Shown here: positions 51,933 through 61,100 of the stretch, in pieces
Numbering within the stretch: the first letter of the stretch is position 1
Layout of the letters: the number at the start of each line of letters is the position of its first letter
Source of the DNA: JAIVJZ01 sp035645695
GTDB taxonomy: Bacteria > Acidobacteriota > Blastocatellia > Pyrinomonadales > Pyrinomonadaceae
DNA length: 64,000 nt
NCBI GenBank assembly: GCA_035645695.1
Contig: DASQMC010000077.1
Span: 9,387 to 73,386 of the forward strand
Reading direction: 5' to 3'
The notes under the pieces: generated by a model
Told to the model about the DNA's origin: nothing
What the model saw: only the letters and a program-made list of their open reading frames with translations
Database searches by the model: none
Program-made: the position numbers and the translations under genes

Positions 51933-53297
51933 TTACTCACCGGCGGGGACTTCACCCAGGATCATCCGTTCGACTTCCGCTTTAGCGCGTTCGACCTCGG
52001 CCTGCGCCTCTCGTTCCAACTCTTTAACACGCGCTCTGATTGACTGAATATGCGCGGCGATTTCTTCCTGAATCTCCATCGGTGGAACGGGAACTTGAAA
52101 GTTTTTGAGAAAATCAACCGAAACTCTTTGTTGTCCGGCTGAACCGCCGAAAAAATTCCGAGCGTTTTCTAAAACCCTCTTGTTACGAAGTAAGAAGTGC
52201 AGGTAATCAACCGAAATGGCTTTCGTTCGTGGGCGAATCACATAAAATTCTGTCGAACCGCAAGCAAAACCCTGTTTCAAATTCCTGGCGACCGCCGATT
52301 TTCCGTTCTGCATACACGGTGTTATCTTCGCCCATATTAAATCGCCTTCCCGGAAGCGGGTGAACCCTTTCGTCTCCCTTACTTTTTTCGAGCGCAATTC
52401 TTCGATGGCTCCTTCGTGCTCATTTATAACTTCCATCGGCACGAAAGAAATTTCACTGTTAATGTCCAACTTTTCAAAAGTCACTTTTGGATTGATGAAC
52501 GCGATTTTCGATAGCCTCTCAACTTGAAATTTCGATGAATCATAATTGAAAGACTGTCTATAAGCAGAAGCATCAAACCTGTTGCCGGAGATATTTGCGT
52601 AACGAACAAAAAAGGTTTTTTTCGTTTCGGCTGCGATGGGCGTTCTCATGCCCAGGCGTTCGAGCAAATACGCATCGACGCCGTCGAGCAAACTTTTGGC
52701 CTGGGATTCTTTGGCACGTTTGGCGTTGTAAGCGGCTTCAAACTTTTCGATGATTCGTGTTTGTATTTCAGGCGACGGGATGGGCGGTATCTTGAGATTG
52801 TAAATTCTTTCAAGTCCGAGTTTTGGAATGGTAGTTCGGATGTAAGCCAAGGCCATTTGTTTTTGCACAAAAGGCAAAGACAAGATGATAGCCAAAAACT
52901 TCGGCGAAAGATTTTTGCTTTTTATCTGAAGTTTCGCGCAATTCTCAGTAAGAATAATTCTTTTGGCAGGCAGGCAATCCAGTAACGTGATTTTACCGAT
53001 AGTTCCGGCAATTGAAATGACAATCTCGTTGGGCTTTAATTCATAATTTTCCAACGCCTCAAAAATTTCGGCGGAAATATGTTTCAGATTTTGGGATTTG
53101 ATGTTTCCATAAGCGTCAATGTCATCCACCCGGAGATACCAAAAATCGGTTTCTTCACCGGAGTAAGAAAGTCCTTTCGGGATTCTTTTCCCGCCTTTGA
53201 TCTTTACGAATTCACCAAGTTTAATACAGTCTTTAATACTCGGATTTTCGGCGTGGAATTGAACATCAATCCTGCCTTCGATTTCGCCCCTTCGCAC
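51933..53297 (-). CDS. hsdS: Restriction-modification specificity subunit (HsdS-like)
   Basis: The 454-residue protein has two target-recognition domains. TRD1 spans about 20-185 and ends in LKIPPIPSPEIQTRII with a helical spacer. TRD2 spans about 225-415 and ends in FQVPVPPMEIQEEIAAHIQ with a second, Glu-rich coiled helix. Each TRD reads one half of a split DNA target. Base composition is clearly AT-richer than the surroundings, as expected for a transferred, fast-evolving specificity gene. The annotated start is GTG 53297, but the same frame stays open upstream into hsdM with protein-like text (SPFVNEEKVFLV). The true N-terminus may therefore be longer, or made by frameshifting from hsdM. 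Confidence 0.88.
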   Translation of the reverse strand: MRRGEIEGRIDVQFHAENPSIKDCIKLGEFVKIKGGKRIPKGLSYSGEETDFWYLRVDDIDAYGNIKSQNLKHISAEIFEALENYELKPNEIVISIAGTIGKITLLDCLPAKRIILTENCAKLQIKSKNLSPKFLAIILSLPFVQKQMALAYIRTTIPKLGLERIYNLKIPPIPSPEIQTRIIEKFEAAYNAKRAKESQAKSLLDGVDAYLLERLGMRTPIAAETKKTFFVRYANISGNRFDASAYRQSFNYDSSKFQVERLSKIAFINPKVTFEKLDINSEISFVPMEVINEHEGAIEELRSKKVRETKGFTRFREGDLIWAKITPCMQNGKSAVARNLKQGFACGSTEFYVIRPRTKAISVDYLHFLLRNKRVLENARNFFGGSAGQQRVSVDFLKNFQVPVPPMEIQEEIAAHIQSIRARVKELEREAQAEVERAKAEVERMILGEVPAGE

Positions 53298-53317
53298 GAG
53301 GAAAACTTTTTCCTCAT

Positions 53318-55645
53318 TTACGAAAGGGCTGAGACGAAAAAACGGTCTTGCCCGGTTTCTATCAAGTCGATAAAGCGGCGCAGTTCGCCGACGATCCCCG
53401 TGTCGGGCATGACGGTTTCGCCGACGGTCGTTTCGGTGTCCTTGCCGTCTTTGAGTTCGCGGCGTTTGATGAGTTCGGTGGTGAACAGATCGTTCTGCTG
53501 AATCTCTTTGATGAATTTCGCGCCGTTCGCGTCCTCGTATTCTTCGCGGCTGAGTATGCGATACGTGTTCTTGCCCGCCGCGTCGTAACCGATGTTGTCG
53601 GCAATCGCCATGAGTATCGGATAATCCAGAATCTCACGCTTCCCGGCTTGATAGCGTTCTTCCAAGTCTTCCTTAAACTCGTCAATCTTCTCGCCGTACT
53701 CTTCCGCAATCGCCTTTTTCTTCTCGTCGTTCTCTTCCGTTTTATCTTTGAGCAGCGGCTTGAGCTTTTCCCTGCGCTCGCGCTCCCACGCCTCGAACGT
53801 CGGAAGGAGGTTGGCGGCTTCGGCTATACGGTCTTGCAATCCACGCTTCTTGTTGCGGATGTCTTCGGTCGTCGCCGCCGCGTGCTTCTTCAAAAACAGA
53901 ATCGAACTCTTTACGCCCGCGCCCGTGTTAGCGAAAGCCGTCTGCGGCAACGACACGACGCCGACAATGCGAAACTTTTCTTCAATCGAATCGCGGACGT
54001 ATTGCGAACTGCTGTTCGTCAAAATGCCGTCAGGCACGACGACCGCCAGGTAGCCGCCTTCTTTCAGAAATTTATGACCTTGCTCGATAAACAAAACTTC
54101 CGTGCTCTGGTTCTCTCTGCCCGTCGCCGTGTGTTTGCCTTTGAGTTTCGCGTCGATCCAATTCGTCTCCTTGAGCGCGAAGTTGTAATAAGGCGCGGTC
54201 GCTTTATCAACCTGCATGTAGGCTTTCTCGGATTGCTTGACGATTGAGCCGAACGGCGGATTCGTGACGATGAAGTCAAAACTCTCTTCTCTGAATCCGG
54301 CATTGTTTTTTGTCCTGGCGATATGGTCTATCTGATATAAGCCGTCGTATGTGACGACGTTCGTGTGCCCGTCGTCGTGAATGATCATATTCATCTTGGC
54401 GACGCGGCTGATTTGATCGTTGATCTCGATGCCGAACAGATTTTTCCCGGCGAAGGTGTGCCAGTAGTTGTAATGATCGACTTTTTCATCGGGGTTATCC
54501 GAATCAAAATACTTGTCGGCCTGACGGCGCACCTTATCCAGCACATAGAGCAGAAACCCACCCGAACCGCAGGACGTATCTAAAACGCGATGCTCATTAG
54601 TTATCGGCAAGGCTTCGACGGCAAACTTAACAACGTTGCGCGGCGTGAAATACTGTCCGAACTCACCGCGAAAATAAGCCCCCAGAAAAGTCTCGAAGGC
54701 TTTCCCCTTGCTGTCTAAATCGGTTTTGGAAAAACTGATGCCCTGAAAATATTCGACGACCGTTTTGATTCTCTCAACCGATAAATCAATCGGCTTGTTG
54801 AAAATCTCCGGGTCTTTGTCTTTGCCTTTATCGTAAAGCTCGAACACCCTCTGCTTTAACGCTGCCAGGTTCTTCGCGTCGTCTTCATGGTCGCTGAAAA
54901 TCTGAAACTTATAAGGCTCGCCTTTCTTACAGTTGCGTTCATCCCAAACCTTACAGAAGATGAGTTTGTCGAGTTCGTCAAAGGCTTGCGACGGGTTCAA
55001 CTCGCCGCCTGCCCAGAGCGCGTCGTGCGCTTGTTTGAAGATGCGCGTGAGTTCGCTTTCGGCGACAGGCTCTACATCGTCAGTCTTCACACGTTCTTCT
55101 TTCCCTCTGATACGATCCCTGTAAAAGCCGCCTTTCGCGTATTTGTATTTTTTCGCCTTCGCTTCACCGTAATAAGGTAAGTCTACTTCGATAATTCGCT
55201 TGTTCTTCTCTTTATCGAAACGATAAAACTCCTGCTTGTTTCCTTTCGTCACCCAAATGAATTTTGTCGTTCCGGCGATGGCATAAGCGTAAGAAAACGC
55301 CTGCTCGACGGCTTGCTTAAATTCCATTTCCGAAACTTCAGGGCTTTTGCACTCTACAACTATATAAGGCTGTTCGCGTTCGTCGTCGGCATACACGATG
55401 ATGTCGGCTTGTTTGACCGCGACGCCCATCGCTACGGTTGAAAACATCTCAATGCGATCAGCCGAATAGCCGTATTCCAGTACGAGACGGCAGAATGTTT
55501 CGGCTTGCACCTTTTCTTCCGGGTTCTGAAAATTACGCTTTTTACCCTGCCGAAGATATGTGATGTATTTTTGCTCTTTGTCAAAAGCGATTAGATTTCG
55601 CTCGACGGCTCTCTGCAAAGTGTCCATATTATGAACTCTGCCCAT
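53318..55645 (-). CDS. hsdM: Nuclease-methylase fusion: HsdR-N-type endonuclease plus N6-adenine DNA methyltransferase
   Basis: The 775-residue protein joins two activities. Residues about 35-130 form a PD-(D/E)xK nuclease-type domain, as in the HsdR N-terminus, with Asp81 and Glu98-x-Lys100 (VVECKSP). Residues about 190-620 form a gamma-type N6-adenine methyltransferase, with the AdoMet motif DTSCGSGGF near residue 358 and the catalytic NPPF near 464. A coiled basic/acidic region and C-terminal segment follow. No helicase-bearing HsdR gene is present in the window. This resembles BcgI-like type IIB/IIG systems, where one subunit cuts and methylates and a second reads DNA. ATG 55645 and the ATG seven codons later are both possible starts. 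A slippery heptamer lies near the 3' end. Confidence 0.87.
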   Translation of the reverse strand: MGRVHNMDTLQRAVERNLIAFDKEQKYITYLRQGKKRNFQNPEEKVQAETFCRLVLEYGYSADRIEMFSTVAMGVAVKQADIIVYADDEREQPYIVVECKSPEVSEMEFKQAVEQAFSYAYAIAGTTKFIWVTKGNKQEFYRFDKEKNKRIIEVDLPYYGEAKAKKYKYAKGGFYRDRIRGKEERVKTDDVEPVAESELTRIFKQAHDALWAGGELNPSQAFDELDKLIFCKVWDERNCKKGEPYKFQIFSDHEDDAKNLAALKQRVFELYDKGKDKDPEIFNKPIDLSVERIKTVVEYFQGISFSKTDLDSKGKAFETFLGAYFRGEFGQYFTPRNVVKFAVEALPITNEHRVLDTSCGSGGFLLYVLDKVRRQADKYFDSDNPDEKVDHYNYWHTFAGKNLFGIEINDQISRVAKMNMIIHDDGHTNVVTYDGLYQIDHIARTKNNAGFREESFDFIVTNPPFGSIVKQSEKAYMQVDKATAPYYNFALKETNWIDAKLKGKHTATGRENQSTEVLFIEQGHKFLKEGGYLAVVVPDGILTNSSSQYVRDSIEEKFRIVGVVSLPQTAFANTGAGVKSSILFLKKHAAATTEDIRNKKRGLQDRIAEAANLLPTFEAWERERREKLKPLLKDKTEENDEKKKAIAEEYGEKIDEFKEDLEERYQAGKREILDYPILMAIADNIGYDAAGKNTYRILSREEYEDANGAKFIKEIQQNDLFTTELIKRRELKDGKDTETTVGETVMPDTGIVGELRRFIDLIETGQDRFFVSALS
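53336..53342 (-). promoter_or_regulatory. Slippery heptamer T-TTT-TTC, possible -1 frameshift site
   Basis: On the coding strand the hsdM frame reads CGT TTT TTC, so the heptamer T TTT TTC is in exactly the X-XXY-YYZ register used for -1 ribosomal frameshifting. The -1 frame after it is open and runs straight into the hsdS frame. The hsdM stop is only 16 bases downstream of the heptamer. A stimulatory structure was not identified. Confidence 0.45.
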
Positions 55646-55671
55646 TTCCGGACGGGTGTCCCGGCGTTAGG

Positions 55672-55780
55672 TTTACACTGTGCCCCCTGCGGTGTTCTCT
55701 GTGTCTGCGGTGGTGAATCTTAGCAAGATAAGCATTCACCACCGCAGACACAGAGGACACCGCAGGGGACACAGTGTAAA
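55672..55780. repeat. Long palindromic repeat (47-base arms, CTGCGGTG words)
   Basis: Arms 55672-55718 and 55734-55780 pair over 47 positions with two mismatches around a 15-base loop. Words are TGTCTGCGGTG and GACACAGAGG types. It is the longest palindrome in the window and lies between the restriction-modification unit and the propeller gene, both on the minus strand. Confidence 0.92.
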
Positions 55781-55850
55781 GATCAGGACATCACGAAACT
55801 CGCAAAAGGCCGGGTTCGCGTTCCTCTATTACTTCTCAGGCGCGTGCCGG

Positions 55851-57767
55851 TCAGCGGCCTCCCGAGTCGAGCGTGAGGGCGTGCAGGCGGTTGCCCTGCG
55901 ATGAGTAGAGCAGGCCGGTCTCTTCCCCGGTGGTGAAGCGCGGGTCGGGGTTTTCGAGGCGCAGTTCGCGTTCGGTGCGACCGTTGTCGAGATTGACGCC
56001 CGCGAGGCCGCTGCCGCCGACCGTCTTGAGATTCGTGTAGTAGTACATCCACTGGCCGCGCAGGGCGGCGAGGCGTTCGCGTCGCCAGAGGAAACGCGAA
56101 AGGCGCGCGAGTTGGTTGGCCGGGTCGAGCCGGTCGAGAAGGCGTTCGTCCACGTTGTCCACGCGTGGGCGCGGGATGTCGGGCAGGGTAAGGCGCGGCA
56201 TCTCTGGGCGCGGGATGGTCGGCAGGCGAAAGTTCGCGGCGTCGCGCGCGCGCGCGGCGATGCCGTAGGGCGTGAAACGGCGCGTGATCTCCTGACGCGC
56301 CGCCCCGGCCGCGAGCGAGGTCAGACTCGGCAGAGTGTTGCGCGCAGACGAGAGCCCGGACCAGCGGAGCGCGGTCGCGGCGCGCGAGGCCGTGCGCACG
56401 CCGCCCAGGACGGTCGAGGCCGTGCCGCCGTAGCGGAAGTAGAGCGAGGCGGCGCGGGCGGCAATCGCGCCGACCGTGCGCAGGATGCCGCGCCCCGGCG
56501 GCGTGTGGCGCGTGCGCCACAACTCCGCGCCGCTACGGGCGTCGAAGGCCGCGATCTCGTTGCGCCCGCCGACTACCGCCGCGCCGCGCTCGTTGACGAG
56601 GACGAAGGCCGCGCGCTCGATCTTGTGCGAGATTTTCAAGCGACGCTTGCCCGTCGCCGTGTCGATCCAGATGAGGTCGTCGCGGTCGGCGGTGAGAACG
56701 GTCGAGGCGTCGGGCAGGGCGAGATTGGTGATCCCACGATCCGCTCCCTTGTAACGCCAGCGCACCTTGCCCGTCGCCGTGTCAATCGCGCTCACGCCGT
56801 AGGGGCCGCGCTCGGTCGTCTCGCCGTCTTTGAGGCGCGTGAACTGCCCGCCCGTGCGGACAAAGAGCGTCGCGCCCTCGCCCGCGAGCAGCATCTCGGG
56901 CGCGAGTCCAACGTCTTTCGCCTCCCACGCCACTTCCATACGAGCGCGCGAGACGGCGCGCACGCGCCCGCGCCCGGAAGTGTAGATGTAACGCTCGTCG
57001 AATACGGGGTCGGCTTCGGTCAGGGCGAGTCCTTCTTCGTTGACGCGAAACCGCTCGCGCTCGCGGCTCTTGCCCGTCGCGGCGTCGAACGACGTGACGC
57101 CTTCGTAAAAGAGATAGAGACGCCCGTCGGCGAAGAGCGGCGGGTGATAGTTGTCGAGCGTGAAGTTCGTCTCCACGTCCGCGCCGTCCGCGCCCCAGGC
57201 GGTGGGCATCAATTCCACCTCGCCCGTCTCGTGCTTCCACAACTCTTCGCCGTTCGCGAGGTTGAAGACGTGCGTCACCGGGTGCTTCTTCAACCCGTCG
57301 CCCGACTTGCCCCGCGCGCCGCGCACGACGACGACGGCGAGTTGCTGCGCCGCCGTGTCGAGCGCCATCTGCATGACGCTGCCGCGCACGCGGTCGCTTT
57401 GCCAGAGCGCGCCGCCCGTCAGGATGTCCGTCGCTTCGAGGCGCGTCTTGCCGTCGCTTTCGAGGCTCAGAAGCAGGATGTCCGTGCCGGGCACGGGGGC
57501 GATGTCGGTCTCGTCGAGGCGCACGTTCTTGCGCCGCCAGAGTATGTCGCCGCGCTCGCCGTCAACCGCGTAGAGCGAACGCTCCGTGCCGACGAGCAGG
57601 ACGCCCAACTCGGTCAATTGGTAGAAGCGCACGTCGCCGTCGAAGCGCGCAGACCAACCCGGCGCGGCATTCGCCCCGGACGAAAAGCCGCAGCAAATGA
57701 TCAGGCAGCACAGGACAAGAATTTGAGAAAGCGTGCGCCGGAAGGAAAATTGTCGAAATCGCATCAT
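55851..57767 (-). CDS. Exported PQQ-like beta-propeller protein
   Basis: Started at ATG 57767, with GGAG 7 bases upstream, the product is 638 residues. A hydrophobic export segment (QILVLCCLIICCGF) may be a lipoprotein signal. A PQQ-type propeller follows with many W-strand phrases (YAVDGERGDILWRRK, DTATGKVRWRYK, DARSGAELWRT). A helical, Arg-rich insert lies near residues 450-570, then a final propeller strand. Such proteins serve as scaffolds or as redox enzymes; no quinoprotein active site is apparent, so a binding or assembly role is more likely. I do not assign a specific function. Confidence 0.8.
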   Translation of the reverse strand: MMRFRQFSFRRTLSQILVLCCLIICCGFSSGANAAPGWSARFDGDVRFYQLTELGVLLVGTERSLYAVDGERGDILWRRKNVRLDETDIAPVPGTDILLLSLESDGKTRLEATDILTGGALWQSDRVRGSVMQMALDTAAQQLAVVVVRGARGKSGDGLKKHPVTHVFNLANGEELWKHETGEVELMPTAWGADGADVETNFTLDNYHPPLFADGRLYLFYEGVTSFDAATGKSRERERFRVNEEGLALTEADPVFDERYIYTSGRGRVRAVSRARMEVAWEAKDVGLAPEMLLAGEGATLFVRTGGQFTRLKDGETTERGPYGVSAIDTATGKVRWRYKGADRGITNLALPDASTVLTADRDDLIWIDTATGKRRLKISHKIERAAFVLVNERGAAVVGGRNEIAAFDARSGAELWRTRHTPPGRGILRTVGAIAARAASLYFRYGGTASTVLGGVRTASRAATALRWSGLSSARNTLPSLTSLAAGAARQEITRRFTPYGIAARARDAANFRLPTIPRPEMPRLTLPDIPRPRVDNVDERLLDRLDPANQLARLSRFLWRRERLAALRGQWMYYYTNLKTVGGSGLAGVNLDNGRTERELRLENPDPRFTTGEETGLLYSSQGNRLHALTLDSGGR

Positions 57768-58113
57768 CGAAAAACTCCGTGAGTGGTCGAAACAGTGTGA
57801 CGCCAATTGCCAGTCTATAACCCCGCCGCGCCGTTGCAAAACGCGCCGCAGGGCGAGACGCGCGCGCAGGATTTACATATTTTCACCGGACGCGTATATA
57901 ATGACGGCTGGGCAACTTAATAACCAACGCAATTGACTTTCTCCCTCGACTCTCCACCTTATTCCGGTAACGGGCGCGCCGCCCACCCGCCGCGCGGCGT
58001 GTGTTCACTAACAGCTAAGATGCTCTGAAAGGGCTAAACGGGCGAGTGGTTTTTTGCCACGAACCGGAAATACCCTTCCGGCACGGAGATTAATAATTTT
58101 TTGGAAGGACGCG
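57768..58113. other. Divergent regulatory gap and structured leader of the hybrid kinase gene
   Basis: A candidate promoter lies at 57872-57902. The remaining leader of about 200 nt contains two small hairpins: GTGG-TTTTTTG-CCAC near 58046 and CCGGAA-loop-TTCCGG near 58062-58080. No known riboswitch was recognised, and no gene is supported. Confidence 0.45.
57872..57902 (+). promoter_or_regulatory. Candidate promoter of the hybrid kinase gene
   Basis: TTTACA (57872-57877) and an exact TATAAT (57897-57902) are separated by 19 bases, slightly longer than ideal. The transcript would start near 57909, leaving a leader of about 205 nt. Confidence 0.45.
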
Positions 58114-61100
58114 ATGCGAAATCAACAGGCAACCTCAGACACACTCGACACCAGACTGCTCTTGAAAACCCTGATGGCCTTCAAGAAGGGCGACTTCTCT
58201 CAGCGTCTGCCGACCGAATGGACGGGCGAGGCCGGCAAGATCGCCGACACCCTGAACGACATCATGGAGCTGAACGATCAGACCGTCAAAGAACTCGAAC
58301 GCGTCAGCCGCGTCGTCGGGCGCGACGGCAAGATCACGCAGCGCGCCGCGCTCGCCGGGGCGCAAGGCTCCTGGATCGAAGTCGTCGATTCGGTCAACAT
58401 GCTGATCGACGACATGGCGCGCCCCACCAACGAGATCACGCGCGTCATCGGCGCGGTCGCCAACGGCGACCTCTCGCAACGCATGGCGCTCGACGTTGAA
58501 GGCCGCCCGCTCAAAGGCGAGTTTCTCCGCTCCGTCAAGATCGTCAACTCGATGGTGGATCAACTCGGATCGTTCGCGTCGGAGGTGACGCGCGTGGCGC
58601 GCGAGGTGGGCACGGAAGGGAAACTCGGCGGCGAAGCGAAGGTGAAAGGCGTCGCGGGCACCTGGAAGGACTTGACCGACAGTGTGAATTCGATGGCCGG
58701 GAATCTGACGGCCCAGGTGCGCAACATCGCGGACGTGACGACGGCCGTTGCTAACGGCGACTTGTCGAAGAAGATCACCGTTGACGTTAAAGGCGAGATT
58801 CTCGAACTCAAGAACACCATCAACACGATGGTGGATCAGTTGAACTCGTTCGCATCGGAAGTAACGCGCGTGGCGCGCGAAGTGGGCACGGAAGGAAAGC
58901 TCGGCGGGCAGGCGGATGTGCGCGGCGTCGCAGGCACTTGGAAAGACCTCACCGATAACGTCAACTCGATGGCGAGCAACCTGACGGGGCAGGTGCGCAA
59001 CATCGCCGAAGTTACGACGGCGGTTGCGAACGGCGACCTCTCGAAGAAAATTACGGTTGACGTTAAAGGCGAAATTCTCGAACTCAAAATCACGATCAAC
59101 ACGATGGTGGATCAGTTGAACTCGTTCGCGTCGGAAGTAACACGCGTGGCGCGCGAGGTGGGCAGCGAGGGCAAACTCGGCGGGCAGGCCGAGGTGAAGG
59201 GCGTCGCGGGAACATGGAAGGATTTGACGGATAACGTCAACTCGATGGCGAGCAACCTGACGGGGCAGGTGCGCAACATCGCCGAGGTTACGACGGCCGT
59301 CGCTAACGGCGACTTGTCGAAGAAGATCACCGTCGATGTGCGCGGCGAGATTCTGGAGTTGAAAGACACCATCAACACGATGGTCGATCAACTTAACGGG
59401 TTTGCATCGGAAGTGACGCGCGTGGCGCGCGAGGTGGGCAGCGAAGGCAAACTCGGCGGGCAGGCCGACGTGAAGGGCGTCGCGGGCACGTGGAAAGACT
59501 TGACCGACAGCGTCAACTCGATGGCCGGGAATCTGACGGGGCAGGTGCGCAACATCGCCGAAGTTACGACGGCCGTGGCAAACGGCGACCTGTCGAAGAA
59601 GATCACGGTCGATGTGCGGGGCGAGATTCTGGAGTTGAAAGACACGATCAATACGATGGTCGATCAACTCAATGCGTTCGCATCGGAAGTGACGCGCGTG
59701 GCGCGTGAGGTGGGTTCTGAGGGTAAGTTGGGCGGGCAGGCGGATGTGCGCGGCGTCGCCGGGACGTGGAAAGATTTGACCGACAGCGTGAATTCGATGG
59801 CCGGGAATCTAACCGGACAGGTGCGCAACATCGCCGAAGTTACAACGGCGGTCGCAAACGGCGACTTGTCGAAGAAGATCACGGTCGATGTGCGCGGGGA
59901 AATTCTGGAGTTGAAAGACACGATCAACACGATGGTCGATCAACTCGGCTCATTCGCGTCGGAAGTGACGCGCGTGGCGCGCGAGGTGGGCACGGAAGGG
60001 AAACTCGGCGGGCAGGCACAGGTGACGGGTGTCGCGGGCACGTGGAAAGACCTCACCGATAACGTCAACTCGATGGCGGGCAACCTCACGGCGCAGGTGC
60101 GCAACATCGCGGACGTGACGACGGCGGTGGCAAACGGCGACCTCTCGAAGAAGATCACCGTCGATGTGCGCGGGGAGATTCTGGAGTTGAAAGACACCAT
60201 CAACACGATGGTGGATCAGTTGAACTCGTTCGCGTCGGAAGTGACGCGCGTGGCGCGCGAGGTGGGCAGCGAGGGCAAACTCGGCGGGCAGGCAGACGTG
60301 CGCGGCGTCGCGGGCACGTGGAAAGATTTGACCGATAACGTCAACTCGATGGCCGGGAATCTGACGGGGCAGGTGCGCAACATCGCGGACGTGACGACGG
60401 CCGTTGCGAACGGCGACTTGTCGAAGAAGATCACGGTTGACGTGAAAGGCGAGATTCTCGAACTCAAAAACACCATCAATACGATGGTGGATCAGTTGAA
60501 CTCGTTTGCGTCGGAAGTGACGCGCGTGGCGCGCGAAGTGGGCACGGAAGGGAATCTCGGCGGGCAGGCGGATGTGCGCGGCGTCGCAGGCACTTGGAAA
60601 GACCTCACCGATAACGTCAACTCGATGGCCGGTAACCTCACGAGCCAGGTGCGCGGCATCGCGAAGGTCGTGACGGCGGTTGCCAACGGCGACTTGAAGC
60701 GCAAGCTGACGGTGGAGGCGAAGGGCGAGATCGCGGAATTGGCCGACACCATCAACAGCATGACCGACACGCTCGCCACCTTCGCCGATCAGGTGACGAC
60801 CGTGGCGCGCGAGGTGGGCGTCGAAGGCAAGCTCGGCGGGCAGGCGAACGTGCCCGGCGCGGCGGGCACTTGGCGCGATCTGACGGATAACGTGAACGGC
60901 CTTGCGGCCAACCTCACGACGCAGGTGCGCGCCATCGCCGACGTATCGACGGCCGTGACGAAGGGCGACCTCACGCGCTCGATTGATGTGGAGGCGCTCG
61001 GCGAAGTGGCCGCGCTCTCCGAAACCATCAACGAGATGATCATCAATCTCAAAGACACGACGCAGAAGAACACCGAGCAGGACTGGCTCAAGACCAACCT

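Noticed and set aside
51933..55645. Classical complete type I restriction system
   Set aside because: No helicase-type HsdR gene is in the window, and the nuclease domain is fused to the methylase instead.
55672..55780. Insertion-sequence terminal repeats
   Set aside because: The two arms are separated by only 15 bases and no transposase lies between or near them.
56112..57782. 556-codon open frame opposite the propeller gene
   Set aside because: It is Arg/Ala-rich, has no recognisable domain and lies antisense to a well-supported exported protein; high GC keeps the frame open.
58020..58090. Cyclic-di-GMP riboswitch in the kinase leader
   Set aside because: Small hairpins are present, but the conserved GEMM core sequence is not.
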